From assembly GCF_900129785.1 (NCBI RefSeq), contig NZ_FSRC01000001.1, forward strand, positions 620,001 through 684,000: a stretch of DNA of 64,000 nt, in the 5' to 3' direction. Position 1 is the first letter of the stretch; every line of letters starts with the position of its first letter. Under the pieces are notes generated by a model. That model searched no databases, had not been told where the DNA came from, and worked only from the letters and a program-made list of their open reading frames with translations. This DNA is from Algoriphagus halophilus (lineage in GTDB: Bacteria > Bacteroidota > Bacteroidia > Cytophagales > Cyclobacteriaceae). A program made the translations under genes and the position numbers. Of the stretch, positions 43,510 through 51,756 are shown piece after piece.

Positions 43510-44538
43510 ATGAAAAGTTTGTTGTACGGAATAGGGACTTGTTTGGTACTGTTGCTGTTTCAATTGAATGGGTATTCCCAAGAGGAAATCGATTTGTTTT
43601 CGGATCAAGAACCCCTGGAAATCAAAATGAAGTTTTCCCTCAAAGAGCTAAGAAAACAAACGAATGACTCTACCTATATGGATCACAATCTTCAGCTGAA
43701 AAATGAAGAAACCGGAGAATGGGAAACTTTGGATATTGAGCTGCGGGTGAGAGGGAATTTTAGATTAGATAATTGTTTTTATCCTCCGCTCCGAGTGAAA
43801 GTGAAGAAAAAACAAGCCAAGGGAACCGTGTTTGATGGAAACAGGAATCTGAAATTGGTGATACCCTGTTCCAAAGCAAATGGAGCGGATAGTGATGTTA
43901 TCAAAGAATACCTTTGTTATAAGCTTTTTGAACCCATTACCCCTTATGCTTTTCAGACCAGATTAGTCAAAGTGTATTTTGATAATGAGGATGATAAGAA
44001 AGATGAGGAGGAGGAGCTGATTGGGTTTTTCATAGAAGATGATGACAATGTAGCAGATCGGTTTGGAGGAGAGATTCTGGATGGAAAAAAAATCATTGGA
44101 ACCTTACTCGAAGATACTGCAGCAGTGCGTCATGATTATTTCCAGTTAATGATTGGAAATACAGATTGGTCCACCATGTACCAGCACAATATGAAAATCC
44201 TGAAATTAGACTCTAAAACAGTAGTTCCGTTGCCCTATGATTTTGATATGACGGGCATCGTAAACCCTCCTTATTCCCAGGTGAGTAATTTGGTGAATAT
44301 TGAAATGGTGACAGAGCGACTGTATAGGGGATATTGTAGGGAGGAGTCCCTGATGCAGGCAATCAGGCAGGAATTTCTTGAATTGCAGCCGGAAATCTGG
44401 GCTAGGGTAGAAGCTCATGAAGCAATGATGGATAAGGGTGATTACAGGAATTTCAGTTCCTTTCTTCAGGAATTTTTTGACATTATAGGAAATGATCGAG
44501 CTTTTGAAAGCCAGGTTTTAATGGACTGCCGTAAATAA
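43510..44538 (+). CDS. Secreted hypothetical protein with CotH-kinase-like motifs
   Basis: 342 residues with signal peptide (about 1-23, ending NGYSQ). 'LRVRGNFRLDNCFYPPLRVKVKKK' and 'LMIGNTDWSTMYQHNMKIL...PLPYDFDMTG' are reminiscent of CotH-type spore/secretory kinases (basic substrate-binding strand, Asn-Asp and Asp-Phe-Asp). Widespread among Bacteroidota as an uncharacterised exported protein. Kinase activity is only a guess. Confidence 0.65.
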   Translation: MKSLLYGIGTCLVLLLFQLNGYSQEEIDLFSDQEPLEIKMKFSLKELRKQTNDSTYMDHNLQLKNEETGEWETLDIELRVRGNFRLDNCFYPPLRVKVKKKQAKGTVFDGNRNLKLVIPCSKANGADSDVIKEYLCYKLFEPITPYAFQTRLVKVYFDNEDDKKDEEEELIGFFIEDDDNVADRFGGEILDGKKIIGTLLEDTAAVRHDYFQLMIGNTDWSTMYQHNMKILKLDSKTVVPLPYDFDMTGIVNPPYSQVSNLVNIEMVTERLYRGYCREESLMQAIRQEFLELQPEIWARVEAHEAMMDKGDYRNFSSFLQEFFDIIGNDRAFESQVLMDCRK

Positions 44539-44595
44539 TTTATTATAAGTTAAAAGTGCTGGAGGAAGGAAAGTAAATTTGTCTTACTGATCATC

Positions 44596-45051
44596 TCATT
44601 TAATAATTCTCTGGTCGAGTTGTAAAGGGTAGGTTTTGAAAGTAACCAGATTGAATTTTTCCGAGAGCGGGTTGATCACGAAATTCAATGAAGTTGGATC
44701 TACCACAGATGGGACAGCAAAACACAACGTTTTGGAAGTTAATAGCTTGGTTCCGAATTCCTGTGAAGTTTTGGAAGGAGGGAGTTGGTTCCAGTTGGAA
44801 GGGAAACCGTCAATTTTTGGAGAAAAAATCAGTTCCTCAGGAATCTGTATTTCCATGACGGAGTACTTGATCAAACGATCAGAAGAAAATAACTCCGGGT
44901 CGATCGTCAGTCTTTCCAACAGCGAAGAAGAAATACTTGATCCGGCATAAATAGCAGGATGACCGGGTAGATTCCATCGGCCTCCAAAGAGTTTAGCTCC
45001 TGTGCCACTGGTATCGTTGTATTCGGTTAAGGCTATTCGGTAGACAATCAT
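44596..45051 (-). CDS. RES domain toxin of a RES-Xre toxin-antitoxin system
   Basis: 151 residues from ATG-45051; the frame also reaches a TTG at 45060. The RES signature residues are visible: Arg in 'YRIALTEYND', Glu in 'SSISSSLLERLTID' and Ser in 'CFAVPSVV'; 'GGRWNLPGHPAIYAGSS' is the classic first segment. RES toxins degrade NAD+. It follows the antitoxin gene by 5 bp on the same strand. Convergent with the plus-strand gene at 43510; no clear terminator between. Confidence 0.92.
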   Translation of the reverse strand: MIVYRIALTEYNDTSGTGAKLFGGRWNLPGHPAIYAGSSISSSLLERLTIDPELFSSDRLIKYSVMEIQIPEELIFSPKIDGFPSNWNQLPPSKTSQEFGTKLLTSKTLCFAVPSVVDPTSLNFVINPLSEKFNLVTFKTYPLQLDQRIIK

Positions 45052-45056
45052 GTTGA

Positions 45057-45518
45057 TCAAATGGCGATGCCATACTGAAGTCTCATGATTTCTGTTTTCA
45101 GAAGATCAATTCCCTCGGTCAGATCGATTAATTCCAATGGCTTTCTGTTTCCAAGCGTAAATAGTGGACGCTCCATCCATCTTTTAAATCCTTCTCTGCC
45201 AAAGTAATTGATCCCAATTGCATATAATTCTGCGAGGCGATAGATTTTTTCTGATTGTAGGGTGTCAAAAACTTCTTTTCGCTGAAGGGTTTTGGAGGAA
45301 ACACCCAAAGCAGTGGCTAATGTATTGTAATCCAGACCTGCCATTTCTTTGAGGGCATCAAAAGATTTTTTCTCCAAGCCATTTCTAAAAGTCTCCAAAC
45401 GGCTTAAAGGCTCATCCAATGCATTGCCGGCGACATGAAGAATGTCAGAAGCAGAAAGGTTTGCTGTTTTAGCGTAGGCTACTGCAGGCTCATTGACTTT
45501 GGAAGATTTCTTTGCCAT
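45057..45518 (-). CDS. Xre/MbcA/ParS family antitoxin (DUF2384 C-terminal)
   Basis: 153 residues. Helical N-terminus, an HTH-like middle ('LATALGVSSKTLQRKEVF') and a C-terminal DUF2384 region ('FGREGFKRWMERPLFTLGNRKPLELI') that in characterised RES-Xre complexes blocks the toxin active site. First gene of the two-gene operon. It lies just left of the displaced dnaE tail at 45590-45658. Confidence 0.92.
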   Translation of the reverse strand: MAKKSSKVNEPAVAYAKTANLSASDILHVAGNALDEPLSRLETFRNGLEKKSFDALKEMAGLDYNTLATALGVSSKTLQRKEVFDTLQSEKIYRLAELYAIGINYFGREGFKRWMERPLFTLGNRKPLELIDLTEGIDLLKTEIMRLQYGIAI

Positions 45519-45589
45519 GATCAGAAAAGGAAATTTGTCTTTTAATATAACGTAAATTGTCCAATAAAGGATTCCTTAACTACATTTTT

Positions 45590-45658
45590 TTAACCTTCTG
45601 CATTCCAATATTCCAATCGTTCTCATCTGGTAGCTTCGATGTTGTAGAAGTCAATTTC
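45590..45658 (-). pseudogene. Displaced, decayed 3' tail of dnaE
   Basis: 23 codons on the minus strand read E-I-D-F-Y-N-I-E-A-T-R-stop-E-R-L-E-Y-W-N-A-E-G-stop, against E-F-D-F-Y-S-I-E-A-T-K-C-E-R-L-E-Y-W-N-A-G-E-stop at the true dnaE end (47637 onward). Differences are mostly silent or conservative plus one Cys-to-stop, showing an old copy that has decayed. It lies 2 kb from the intact end, on the other side of the peptide/DUF4221 unit. Confidence 0.8.
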
Positions 45659-45740
45659 GGGATTCAATTGATTTTTAAAAAAAAGCAAGTATTTGAATTT
45701 GATTTGAAACTATTTTACATCATCTATTTGATTATTAGTT

Positions 45741-45783
<43 letters not shown>

Positions 45784-45812
45784 AACTAACTTATTAACAA
45801 AACCTAAAAAAA

Positions 45813-46058
45813 ATGAAAAAATTTGCCAGTATTCTTTTTGGTGTTCTTGTCCTAGTTGGCAGTTTAGTAACACATGTTTATTCTCAAGGTTTGCCACCGT
45901 GTAGTGGTGGGGTTTTGATATCAGGGACTGGAGGTCCAGGAGGTGGAGAACCTTCTGTTTATGATTTTGGCTCGTATATTCAGGTTATAAGTTCTTCTTT
46001 GCCAGGTGGAGGGTGTGCTGGTGAACATAGAGACTGTTCTTCAGCTCCACAACAATAA
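45813..46058 (+). CDS. Small secreted Cys/Gly-rich peptide precursor
   Basis: 81 residues. Signal peptide about 1-24 (ending HVYSQ), then 57 residues with three Cys ('GLPPCSGG', 'GGGCAGEHRDCSS') and many Gly/Ser. No charge-rich core. Small exported peptides like this are often found next to DUF4221 or 6-bladed-propeller lipoproteins in Bacteroidota; I infer a peptide-type signal or bacteriocin-like role. The next gene starts 9 bp later. Confidence 0.6.
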   Translation: MKKFASILFGVLVLVGSLVTHVYSQGLPPCSGGVLISGTGGPGGGEPSVYDFGSYIQVISSSLPGGGCAGEHRDCSSAPQQ

Positions 46059-46067
46059 ATTTGTTTT

Positions 46068-47222
46068 ATGAGAAAATGTTTTTTAATCTTTATTTTCGGA
46101 TTAATAGCACTTATATCTTGTCAAAATTCAAAAGAATCAGCCTCGGATTCGGGGTTGGTCTTTTTGAATTCTCAGAAATTTGAACTTGATAGTTTAGCTG
46201 TACCAAGTTTACTTTTTAATCAAGTGTCAAAAATTGAAAACAAAGAATACTTATTCAATTTAAATCAGTTAAATAATAGCTTGGATTTATATGATATAAA
46301 TTCTGGGATATTATCAAAACGAATTTCTTTTGAGAACGCAGGGCCTAATGCAATAAAGGGGATAAGTGGGTTTTATGTTCACAACTTAGACTCTATATTC
46401 TTATTCCCTAAAATGAGTTTTGTCAAAACAACACTTATCAATATAGATGGTGAAACAAAAAATATTTATAGCCCTCAAATACCATTAGAAAACGAGATTC
46501 CTCGTGTATTAAATCATGCCTCTACTAATTATTTGCCAAGTTTCTACTATAATGGCAAAGTGTTTTTTGACCAATTGACCTTAAAAAATACTACTAAGGA
46601 AGGTTCGATTAACTCTGACTTTAGGCCATTAGGTTATTTAGATTTAGAATCTGATTCTATTTTATTAGAAAATAATTCTGGATATCCTCAGTTCTACTTA
46701 AATAAAAAGTACCCAATTTATGTTTCGGTTCATTCTAGAATTTTAAATAATAATAATAAACTTGTCTATTCCTGGGGCGTTTTGGATAGTCTTATTGTAC
46801 GTGATTTAGATTGGGGATTGGAAAGGATGGTTTCTTCAAGGAGTAGGTTTCAAGATGGTGATTTTCCTCAAACTCCGAATGCAGGTTTAGTTCAGGAATT
46901 GGATGCTGTCATTAGTTCGGGGTATTATGGTAGAGTGGTTTTTGACCCCTTCCAAAAGGTATACTATAGGTTTTATCATATTGGTAGATTATATAATCCA
47001 GATCAAGACAATTCGATAACTTCTATCTTTAAGAATGATTTTAGCATTTTGGTTTATGATGAAAACTTGGAGTTACTTCATGAGTCAAAGTTTGATGGAG
47101 AGGTTTATGATTTTTATCAAGCCTTTGTAGGTGAAAATGGATTGTACTTACCTAGGCTAAACCCATTTTTAGCTGATCTAAGTGAAGATTTTATAGTTTG
47201 TGATATTTTCAGACTGAAATGA
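46068..47222 (+). CDS. DUF4221 family lipoprotein
   Basis: 384 residues, lipoprotein signal (Cys19 in 'ALISC'). Body of beta-strand-rich repeats ('LFNLNQLNNSLDLYDINSGIL', 'FYVHNLDSIFLFPKMSF', 'DFSILVYDENLELLHESKFDGEVYD') matches the DUF4221 beta-propeller-like family known almost only in Bacteroidota. AT-rich compared with the flanking dnaE and RES-Xre genes, suggesting transfer. Overlaps the downstream gene by 4 bp (ATGA). Confidence 0.8.
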   Translation: MRKCFLIFIFGLIALISCQNSKESASDSGLVFLNSQKFELDSLAVPSLLFNQVSKIENKEYLFNLNQLNNSLDLYDINSGILSKRISFENAGPNAIKGISGFYVHNLDSIFLFPKMSFVKTTLINIDGETKNIYSPQIPLENEIPRVLNHASTNYLPSFYYNGKVFFDQLTLKNTTKEGSINSDFRPLGYLDLESDSILLENNSGYPQFYLNKKYPIYVSVHSRILNNNNKLVYSWGVLDSLIVRDLDWGLERMVSSRSRFQDGDFPQTPNAGLVQELDAVISSGYYGRVVFDPFQKVYYRFYHIGRLYNPDQDNSITSIFKNDFSILVYDENLELLHESKFDGEVYDFYQAFVGENGLYLPRLNPFLADLSEDFIVCDIFRLK

Positions 47223-47635
47223 TTCGACTGTTGTTTTGCTTATTCATATTTCTGATTTCTTGTCGGAATAATTCCGTCAATCAAGAGGAGCGATTAGAAT
47301 TCTTTTTGCAAGATTTTTCGGAGGCCACATCCCCAAAACTTTTGTTTCTTTTTTTGGAAGGTTGTACAAGTTGCCATGAGTATCAAAACACACTATATCA
47401 GGAGGCACTTCTTGATCCTAATTATCAAGTTTTTCTTGTTACTAAATCAATAAAGAAAGCAAAATTGATTTTTGGAATGGTGCCAGATGGGAAAGTTTTT
47501 TTTGACAAAGAGCTTGATTCTGTAGATCTTGGTTTAGTAACTGGGGTTCCTATCGTTTATTTTTTGTCTGATTCTAGAAAACAAATTGATAGGTTCGAGA
47601 TTAGCTTTGAGCAAGTACATTTGGGGTTGCCGTAG
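47219..47635 (+). CDS. Thioredoxin-like CxxC lipoprotein
   Basis: 138 residues, lipoprotein signal (Cys15 in 'LISC'). 'LLFLFLEGCTSCHEYQNTLYQ' is a thioredoxin-type CxxC (Cys-Thr-Ser-Cys) on the expected beta-strand/helix junction, and 'VTGVPIVYFLSD' the cis-Pro segment. May form or reduce disulfides in the neighbouring Cys peptide. Its stop is one base from the convergent dnaE stop, so the unit fits exactly against dnaE. Confidence 0.75.
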   Translation: MIRLLFCLFIFLISCRNNSVNQEERLEFFLQDFSEATSPKLLFLFLEGCTSCHEYQNTLYQEALLDPNYQVFLVTKSIKKAKLIFGMVPDGKVFFDKELDSVDLGLVTGVPIVYFLSDSRKQIDRFEISFEQVHLGLP

Positions 47636-47636
47636 T

Positions 47637-50594
47637 TCATTCCCCTGCATTCCAATATTCCAATCGTTCACATTTGGTAGCCTCGATGCTGTAGAAGTCA
47701 AACTCTGCGGTGACTTTCCCTTCGATCAGGTAAATAGCTCGTCCCTTAAAAGGATATTTTTTGACCACGGGAGGGAAATGTACCGTATCGATCCATTGCC
47801 CTTCCCGATCGATGAAGGTGCCGAAATTCATGACTTCTCCCTTAACTGTTCGGGTGTACTTGACGGTTACCAGGTACCCGACGATCTGCACGGTTTTGCC
47901 CAGGTAGCTTTTGAGTTCGGCAGCACGAATGCCTCGAATGCTTTGGTCCTTGATCAGGTGAAAGGGTGAGTCCAGTGGAAATTCCAGAATGTCGATCTGG
48001 TCTACGATCTCCTGTCGGATGTCGATTTCCTCGAGTTGGGGTACTGCAGGCTGACGGAAATTGAACCCGGTATTTTGCTTGAATAGATCGGTGGGGCCAG
48101 GAATCGCTTTGCGCTTATTCAGGATGAAATGAGCTTCCCAAAGCAGTTCCTGTTTGGTTTTGCCGGTGAACCGGAAGCAATTGATCCGAATGAGAATGAG
48201 TAGCTGTTCCAGGCTGATTTCCACCCGTCCGCAGAAATCCGCCAGTCCAAGGAAGTGCCCATTTTGCCTGCGTTCGGTGAGGATTTTTTCTACCGAAGCT
48301 TTCTCCAAGTACTTGAGGTGGATGAATCCGAGATAAACCGTTTTTCCGATGATTCGGGTCAGGTATTCACTTTCGTTGATGTGGGGAGCCTGTATGTCCG
48401 CACCGTTCATTCGGAGTTCGTGCACGTAAAACTCCGTGTGATAAAAACCTCCGAAATTATTGATTACTCCCACCATAAACTCCAGTGGAAAATAAGCTTT
48501 GAGGTAGAGGCTTTGGTAGCTTTCCACCGCAAAAGAAGCGGAATGTCCCTTTGCAAAGGAATAGCCCGCAAAACTCTCGATCTGATGCCAGACTTCGGCA
48601 GCGATTTGATCGGGATGACCTTTCTCCCGGCAATTGCTGAAAAACCGGTCTTTCACACGCTGGAACTCATCTTTGGAGCGGGACTTCCCACTCATCCCTC
48701 TTCGCAGGACATCGGCTTCTCCCAGGCTCAATCCAGCAAAGTAATGCGCCACTTTGATCACATCTTCCTGGTAGACCATGATGCCGTAAGTCTCGGGCAT
48801 GATATCGGCGAGGACAGGATGGGCGATGTTGCGTCGCTCCTCATCTACATGTCGTAAGATGTATTCACGCATCATCCCTGACCTTGCCACTCCCGGACGG
48901 ATGATGGAGCTGGCGGCGACGAGCTCGAGGTAAGTATTGGCTTTCATCTTGGCCAATAGCATGCGCATGGCAGGAGACTCCACATAGAAGGCGCCGATGG
49001 TATGCCCTGTCTGCAGATGTTCGCGGATCAGCGGGTCTTTTTTAAACTCTTCCACCTTTCGGATGTCCACTTTCACCCCTTGGTTTTGGTAGATGATCTC
49101 GATCGCACTTTTGATATGTCCGAGGCCGCGCTGGCTCAGGATGTCAAATTTATGCAGCCCGATGTCTTCAGCTACATGCATGTCCACATGCGAAAGGGGG
49201 AATCCCTTGGGAGGCATTTCCGTGGCGGTATAATAATGGATGGGCTTGTGGGAAATCAGGATTCCACAGGCATGGACGGTCAGATGGGAAGGCATGTCAT
49301 GGAGTACTTGGCTGTATTTCATGATCAGCTTTCCGAACTGGTCCGGCTGGTAGCCAGGTTTGTCCGCAAAGTGGATCAGGGACTCGATTTCACTTTTGGG
49401 GAGACCAAAAACCTTTCCGAGTTCACGGAAGACGGAGTTGTATTGAAAGGTACTGTAGGCTGCCAATAGACTGACATGTTCCTGTTTGCCTTGATTGTAC
49501 TTTCTGAAAATATACTCTGTGACCTCATCCCGGTCTTTCCATGAAAAATCAATATCAAAATCGGGAGGATTTTCCCGGTATAAGTTGATGAACCGTTCAA
49601 AATATAGATCCAATTCGATGGGGTCCACATCGGTGATCCCCAGGCAATAAGCCACGATGCTATTGGCACCGGATCCTCTGCCTACATGGTAGAAGTTGCG
49701 CTGCTGGGCAAAGGTCACAATATCGTAATTGATCAGGAAATAGGAGGTGAAAGCCTTTTGCTGGATCAGTTCCAGTTCCTTTTCGATGCGTTGGGAAATC
49801 TCGGGTGTCAGATCAGGATAGCGGTAGAGCGCCCCCTTGAAGGTTTCCTGGCGTAGGAAATCGTAATCTTCCCAATCGGAGCCTAGAATATCCCGTTTGT
49901 TTTTGACCGCTTGAAAGTAAAAGGAGAACTGGCAGTGCTCCAGTAGTTTTTGGGCATTGGCCAGCAAGTAGCTATGACCTTCGGAGCGGGCGACCATATC
50001 GGCATAGCTATAGAAGCGGTCACCAGGGTCTCCCTGTTCCTCCAAAGGAAGTTTACTCAGTAGGGTGTTGAGGTCCATACTTCGCAAGAGGCGATGGGCG
50101 TTGAACTCAATTTTGGAGCTAAAAGTCGCGGGTTGCAACATGACCAGACGGTCCTTGTATTGGAACCAAGGAGAGGAGATTAATTGATTGAGTTGAGTGG
50201 GGTGTACTCCGATGTATTCATTTTCCCGCAGGGTAAAAAAGTGCTTGGGCAGGGGATAAATGATAAAGCTGTGATCGAAAGCCGGAGCCCGTTTCCCGAA
50301 TGGTTTTTTGTGTACCAGGTGCTCAGAAAGATGTGAGTTGAGTTCATAGAACCCCACCTGGTTTCTGGCCAAGCCTACGTATTGTTGTTGGGTGCCATTT
50401 CGGAAGTCAATCCCGATGACGGGGTGAATGCCCACCCGTTGGGCTGCTCGGATAAAGGGGAATACTCCTGCGGTGCAATTGATATCTGTCAGGGCAAACG
50501 CATCCAGACGTTTGCTTTTCGCTTCCCCGATGAGTGCGTCTACGGATAAGGTCCCGTATTTGAAGCTGAAGTGAGAATGACAGTTGATAAACAT
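47637..50594 (-). CDS. dnaE: DNA polymerase III alpha subunit, short DnaE type
   Basis: 985 residues. PHP domain at the start ('NCHSHFSFKYGTLSVDALI', 'ALTDINCTAGV'), polymerase core with catalytic 'ENPPDFDIDFSWKDRDE' (about 335-350) and 'GRGSGANSIVAYCLGITDVDPI', helix-hairpin-helix and OB parts after residue 780. Shorter than the about 1150-1200-residue replicative DnaE, like error-prone DnaE2 forms. It shares a promoter/operator with dinB, so translesion or SOS-type synthesis is likely. Confidence 0.9.
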   Translation of the reverse strand: MFINCHSHFSFKYGTLSVDALIGEAKSKRLDAFALTDINCTAGVFPFIRAAQRVGIHPVIGIDFRNGTQQQYVGLARNQVGFYELNSHLSEHLVHKKPFGKRAPAFDHSFIIYPLPKHFFTLRENEYIGVHPTQLNQLISSPWFQYKDRLVMLQPATFSSKIEFNAHRLLRSMDLNTLLSKLPLEEQGDPGDRFYSYADMVARSEGHSYLLANAQKLLEHCQFSFYFQAVKNKRDILGSDWEDYDFLRQETFKGALYRYPDLTPEISQRIEKELELIQQKAFTSYFLINYDIVTFAQQRNFYHVGRGSGANSIVAYCLGITDVDPIELDLYFERFINLYRENPPDFDIDFSWKDRDEVTEYIFRKYNQGKQEHVSLLAAYSTFQYNSVFRELGKVFGLPKSEIESLIHFADKPGYQPDQFGKLIMKYSQVLHDMPSHLTVHACGILISHKPIHYYTATEMPPKGFPLSHVDMHVAEDIGLHKFDILSQRGLGHIKSAIEIIYQNQGVKVDIRKVEEFKKDPLIREHLQTGHTIGAFYVESPAMRMLLAKMKANTYLELVAASSIIRPGVARSGMMREYILRHVDEERRNIAHPVLADIMPETYGIMVYQEDVIKVAHYFAGLSLGEADVLRRGMSGKSRSKDEFQRVKDRFFSNCREKGHPDQIAAEVWHQIESFAGYSFAKGHSASFAVESYQSLYLKAYFPLEFMVGVINNFGGFYHTEFYVHELRMNGADIQAPHINESEYLTRIIGKTVYLGFIHLKYLEKASVEKILTERRQNGHFLGLADFCGRVEISLEQLLILIRINCFRFTGKTKQELLWEAHFILNKRKAIPGPTDLFKQNTGFNFRQPAVPQLEEIDIRQEIVDQIDILEFPLDSPFHLIKDQSIRGIRAAELKSYLGKTVQIVGYLVTVKYTRTVKGEVMNFGTFIDREGQWIDTVHFPPVVKKYPFKGRAIYLIEGKVTAEFDFYSIEATKCERLEYWNAGE

Positions 50595-50641
50595 GTTTTA
50601 TAATATTACGCTACGCTGAAATAAGCCTTTGGCCAAATAGA

Positions 50642-50699
50642 GACGCTTCGCTCCTGAGATACAACTTTGCTGAGATAAGGTCGCTCCGCTCCAGAGATA
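50642..50699. repeat. Short degenerate repeats in the dnaE leader
   Basis: Two copies of a (C/T)CGCT-CGCTCC-GAGATA unit at 50642-50661 and 50679-50699; a third, GGTCGCTACGCTCCTGGGAT, lies at 58041-58060. The 200-bp stretch from 50595 to 50795 contains these, 'gagataaggtc' (also at about 60036) and inverted fragments around 'ccgtaggg', but no gene. Confidence 0.45.
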
Positions 50700-50795
50700 T
50701 GCATAGGGTATTATGTGCACTAGCCTATCTTAGTCTATCTTCCGTAGGGCTATCTTACGACCGTAGGGAGATATCTCCACTATACCCTTCTTAAA

Positions 50796-50828
50796 TGTCA
50801 ATTTAATTAACATTTTAATGTTTATAAT
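50796..50828 (-). promoter_or_regulatory. Promoter/operator block of dnaE (shared with dinB)
   Basis: The 17-bp near-palindrome TGTCAATTTAATTAACA (50796-50812) is the exact reverse complement of TGTTAATTAAATTGACA at 59928-59944, and both are followed on the plus strand by the identical 16-mer ttttaatgtttataat (50813-50828). Read on the minus strand, both blocks point to a gene of the same regulon: here dnaE, about 200 bp downstream, there dinB, 7 bp downstream. Confidence 0.7.
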
Positions 50829-50886
50829 GTAGTCAAAAAGTAAGTTCGAAAGCAAATAGAGGAAGTGAATTGTCGGGAATTTCTAC

Positions 50887-50988
50887 TCAGAGATACTTTA
50901 ATAAGAAGATCACAAAAGGAATCGCCAATCCAATCATAAGTATTAAAAGCTGGAAATTTGCAGATTTGGACGATTCTGGTTTTTTCAT
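50887..50988 (-). CDS. Possible 33-residue membrane peptide
   Basis: MKKPESSKSANF followed by one hydrophobic span and KYL. The frame also stays open upstream, giving a second hydrophobic span, to the (restored) toxin stop at 51064, with no ATG. May be a small membrane protein or part of a decayed gene. Confidence 0.3.
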   Translation of the reverse strand: MKKPESSKSANFQLLILMIGLAIPFVIFLLKYL

Positions 50989-51063
50989 GAGCAGGATTGA
51001 TATGACCAGAATGGTGATCGACTTTATAAAAAAATAATTGCCTATGTAAGGCAGATTAGAAAA

Positions 51064-51392
51064 TCACAGATTAATTTGATTTAATAACTCCTTCAATTCG
51101 CTATCCTTGATTGTCTCTTTGTCCGATTTATCATAAATCGAAAGTAGAAAGACTGTCGTCTCGGTGATTTTTACAAAAGTAATGATTCTTGCCCCTCCAG
51201 ACTTCCCTTTTCCCTTAGAAGAAATGGCCATTCTGATTTTAAAACAGTTTTACCTAATGGCGTTCCCTGGAAAGGATTTTTTTGAAGGGTCTGAATTAGG
51301 CTTGAAAAATCTTCTTTTAAAGAAGGATACTTTTTTGCCAATTTCTTCAGCTCCTTACCGAAATTAGGTATGGTAGCTACTTCATAGTTCAT
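51064..51392 (-). pseudogene. RelE/ParE-type toxin broken by a 1-bp frameshift
   Basis: From ATG-51392 (overlapping the antitoxin end) the frame reads 'MNYEVATIPNFGKELKKLAKKYPSLKEDF...NPFQGTPLGK' and then leaves the family pattern. Shifting by one base at the A run at 51248-51251 (four A on the minus strand, five needed) restores 'NCFKIRMAISSKGKGKSGGARIITFV' and 'TTVFLLSIYDKSDKETIKDSELKELLNQINL', the standard RelE/ParE end, stopping at 51064-51066. The original would be 109 residues. A sequencing error in the homopolymer would give the same picture. Confidence 0.75.
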
Positions 51393-51588
51393 CCAATAAA
51401 TCTTTTGCTGAGATGGCTTTGATTTTGCCTTCTTGGACAAGATTTAATTCTTCCACCGAACGTTTTAAATTTTTATAAACATTAGCTTTATAGGTAGAGA
51501 TAGGCTCAGCTTTGACAAACTTAAAGTTTTTCAAGAGCTCCATGATAAAATCAGCTTTTTGATCTTCTATGTCTAATAAAACTTTCAT
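51382..51588 (-). CDS. Antitoxin of a RelE/ParE-type module
   Basis: 68 residues: helical 'MKVLLDIEDQKADFIMELLKNFKFVKAEPIS' then a C-terminal 'ISAKDLLDEL'. This short antitoxin type is common in Bacteroidota upstream of RelE-like toxins. Overlaps the toxin start by 11 bp. It remains intact although the toxin is frameshifted. Confidence 0.75.
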   Translation of the reverse strand: MKVLLDIEDQKADFIMELLKNFKFVKAEPISTYKANVYKNLKRSVEELNLVQEGKIKAISAKDLLDEL

Positions 51589-51717
51589 CTGAAATAGGCT
51601 TTTCTCAAATATACGTTTTTCAAAAGGAATCGGCTACAATTTAAAATGAAGCTTAGTTTCTTGTTGGGAGCTGTTTTACCGCATGCCATTTCAAATCTTG
51701 ATATTTGAAATAAAAAA

Positions 51718-51738
51718 ACCGAAGCATTTGACTTCGGT
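51718..51738 (-). terminator. Terminator of the pentapeptide-repeat gene
   Basis: Stem ACCGAAG/CTTCGGT (51718-51724, 51732-51738), 7-nt loop, seven T on the minus strand. A second AT-rich hairpin (about 51688-51712) lies just downstream. Confidence 0.85.
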
Positions 51739-51756
51739 GGAGTTTGGAGAGGGGGG

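Noticed and set aside
47586-47969. Plus-strand frame overlapping the 3' ends of the CxxC lipoprotein gene and dnaE
   Set aside because: Antisense to dnaE; no start context or family pattern.
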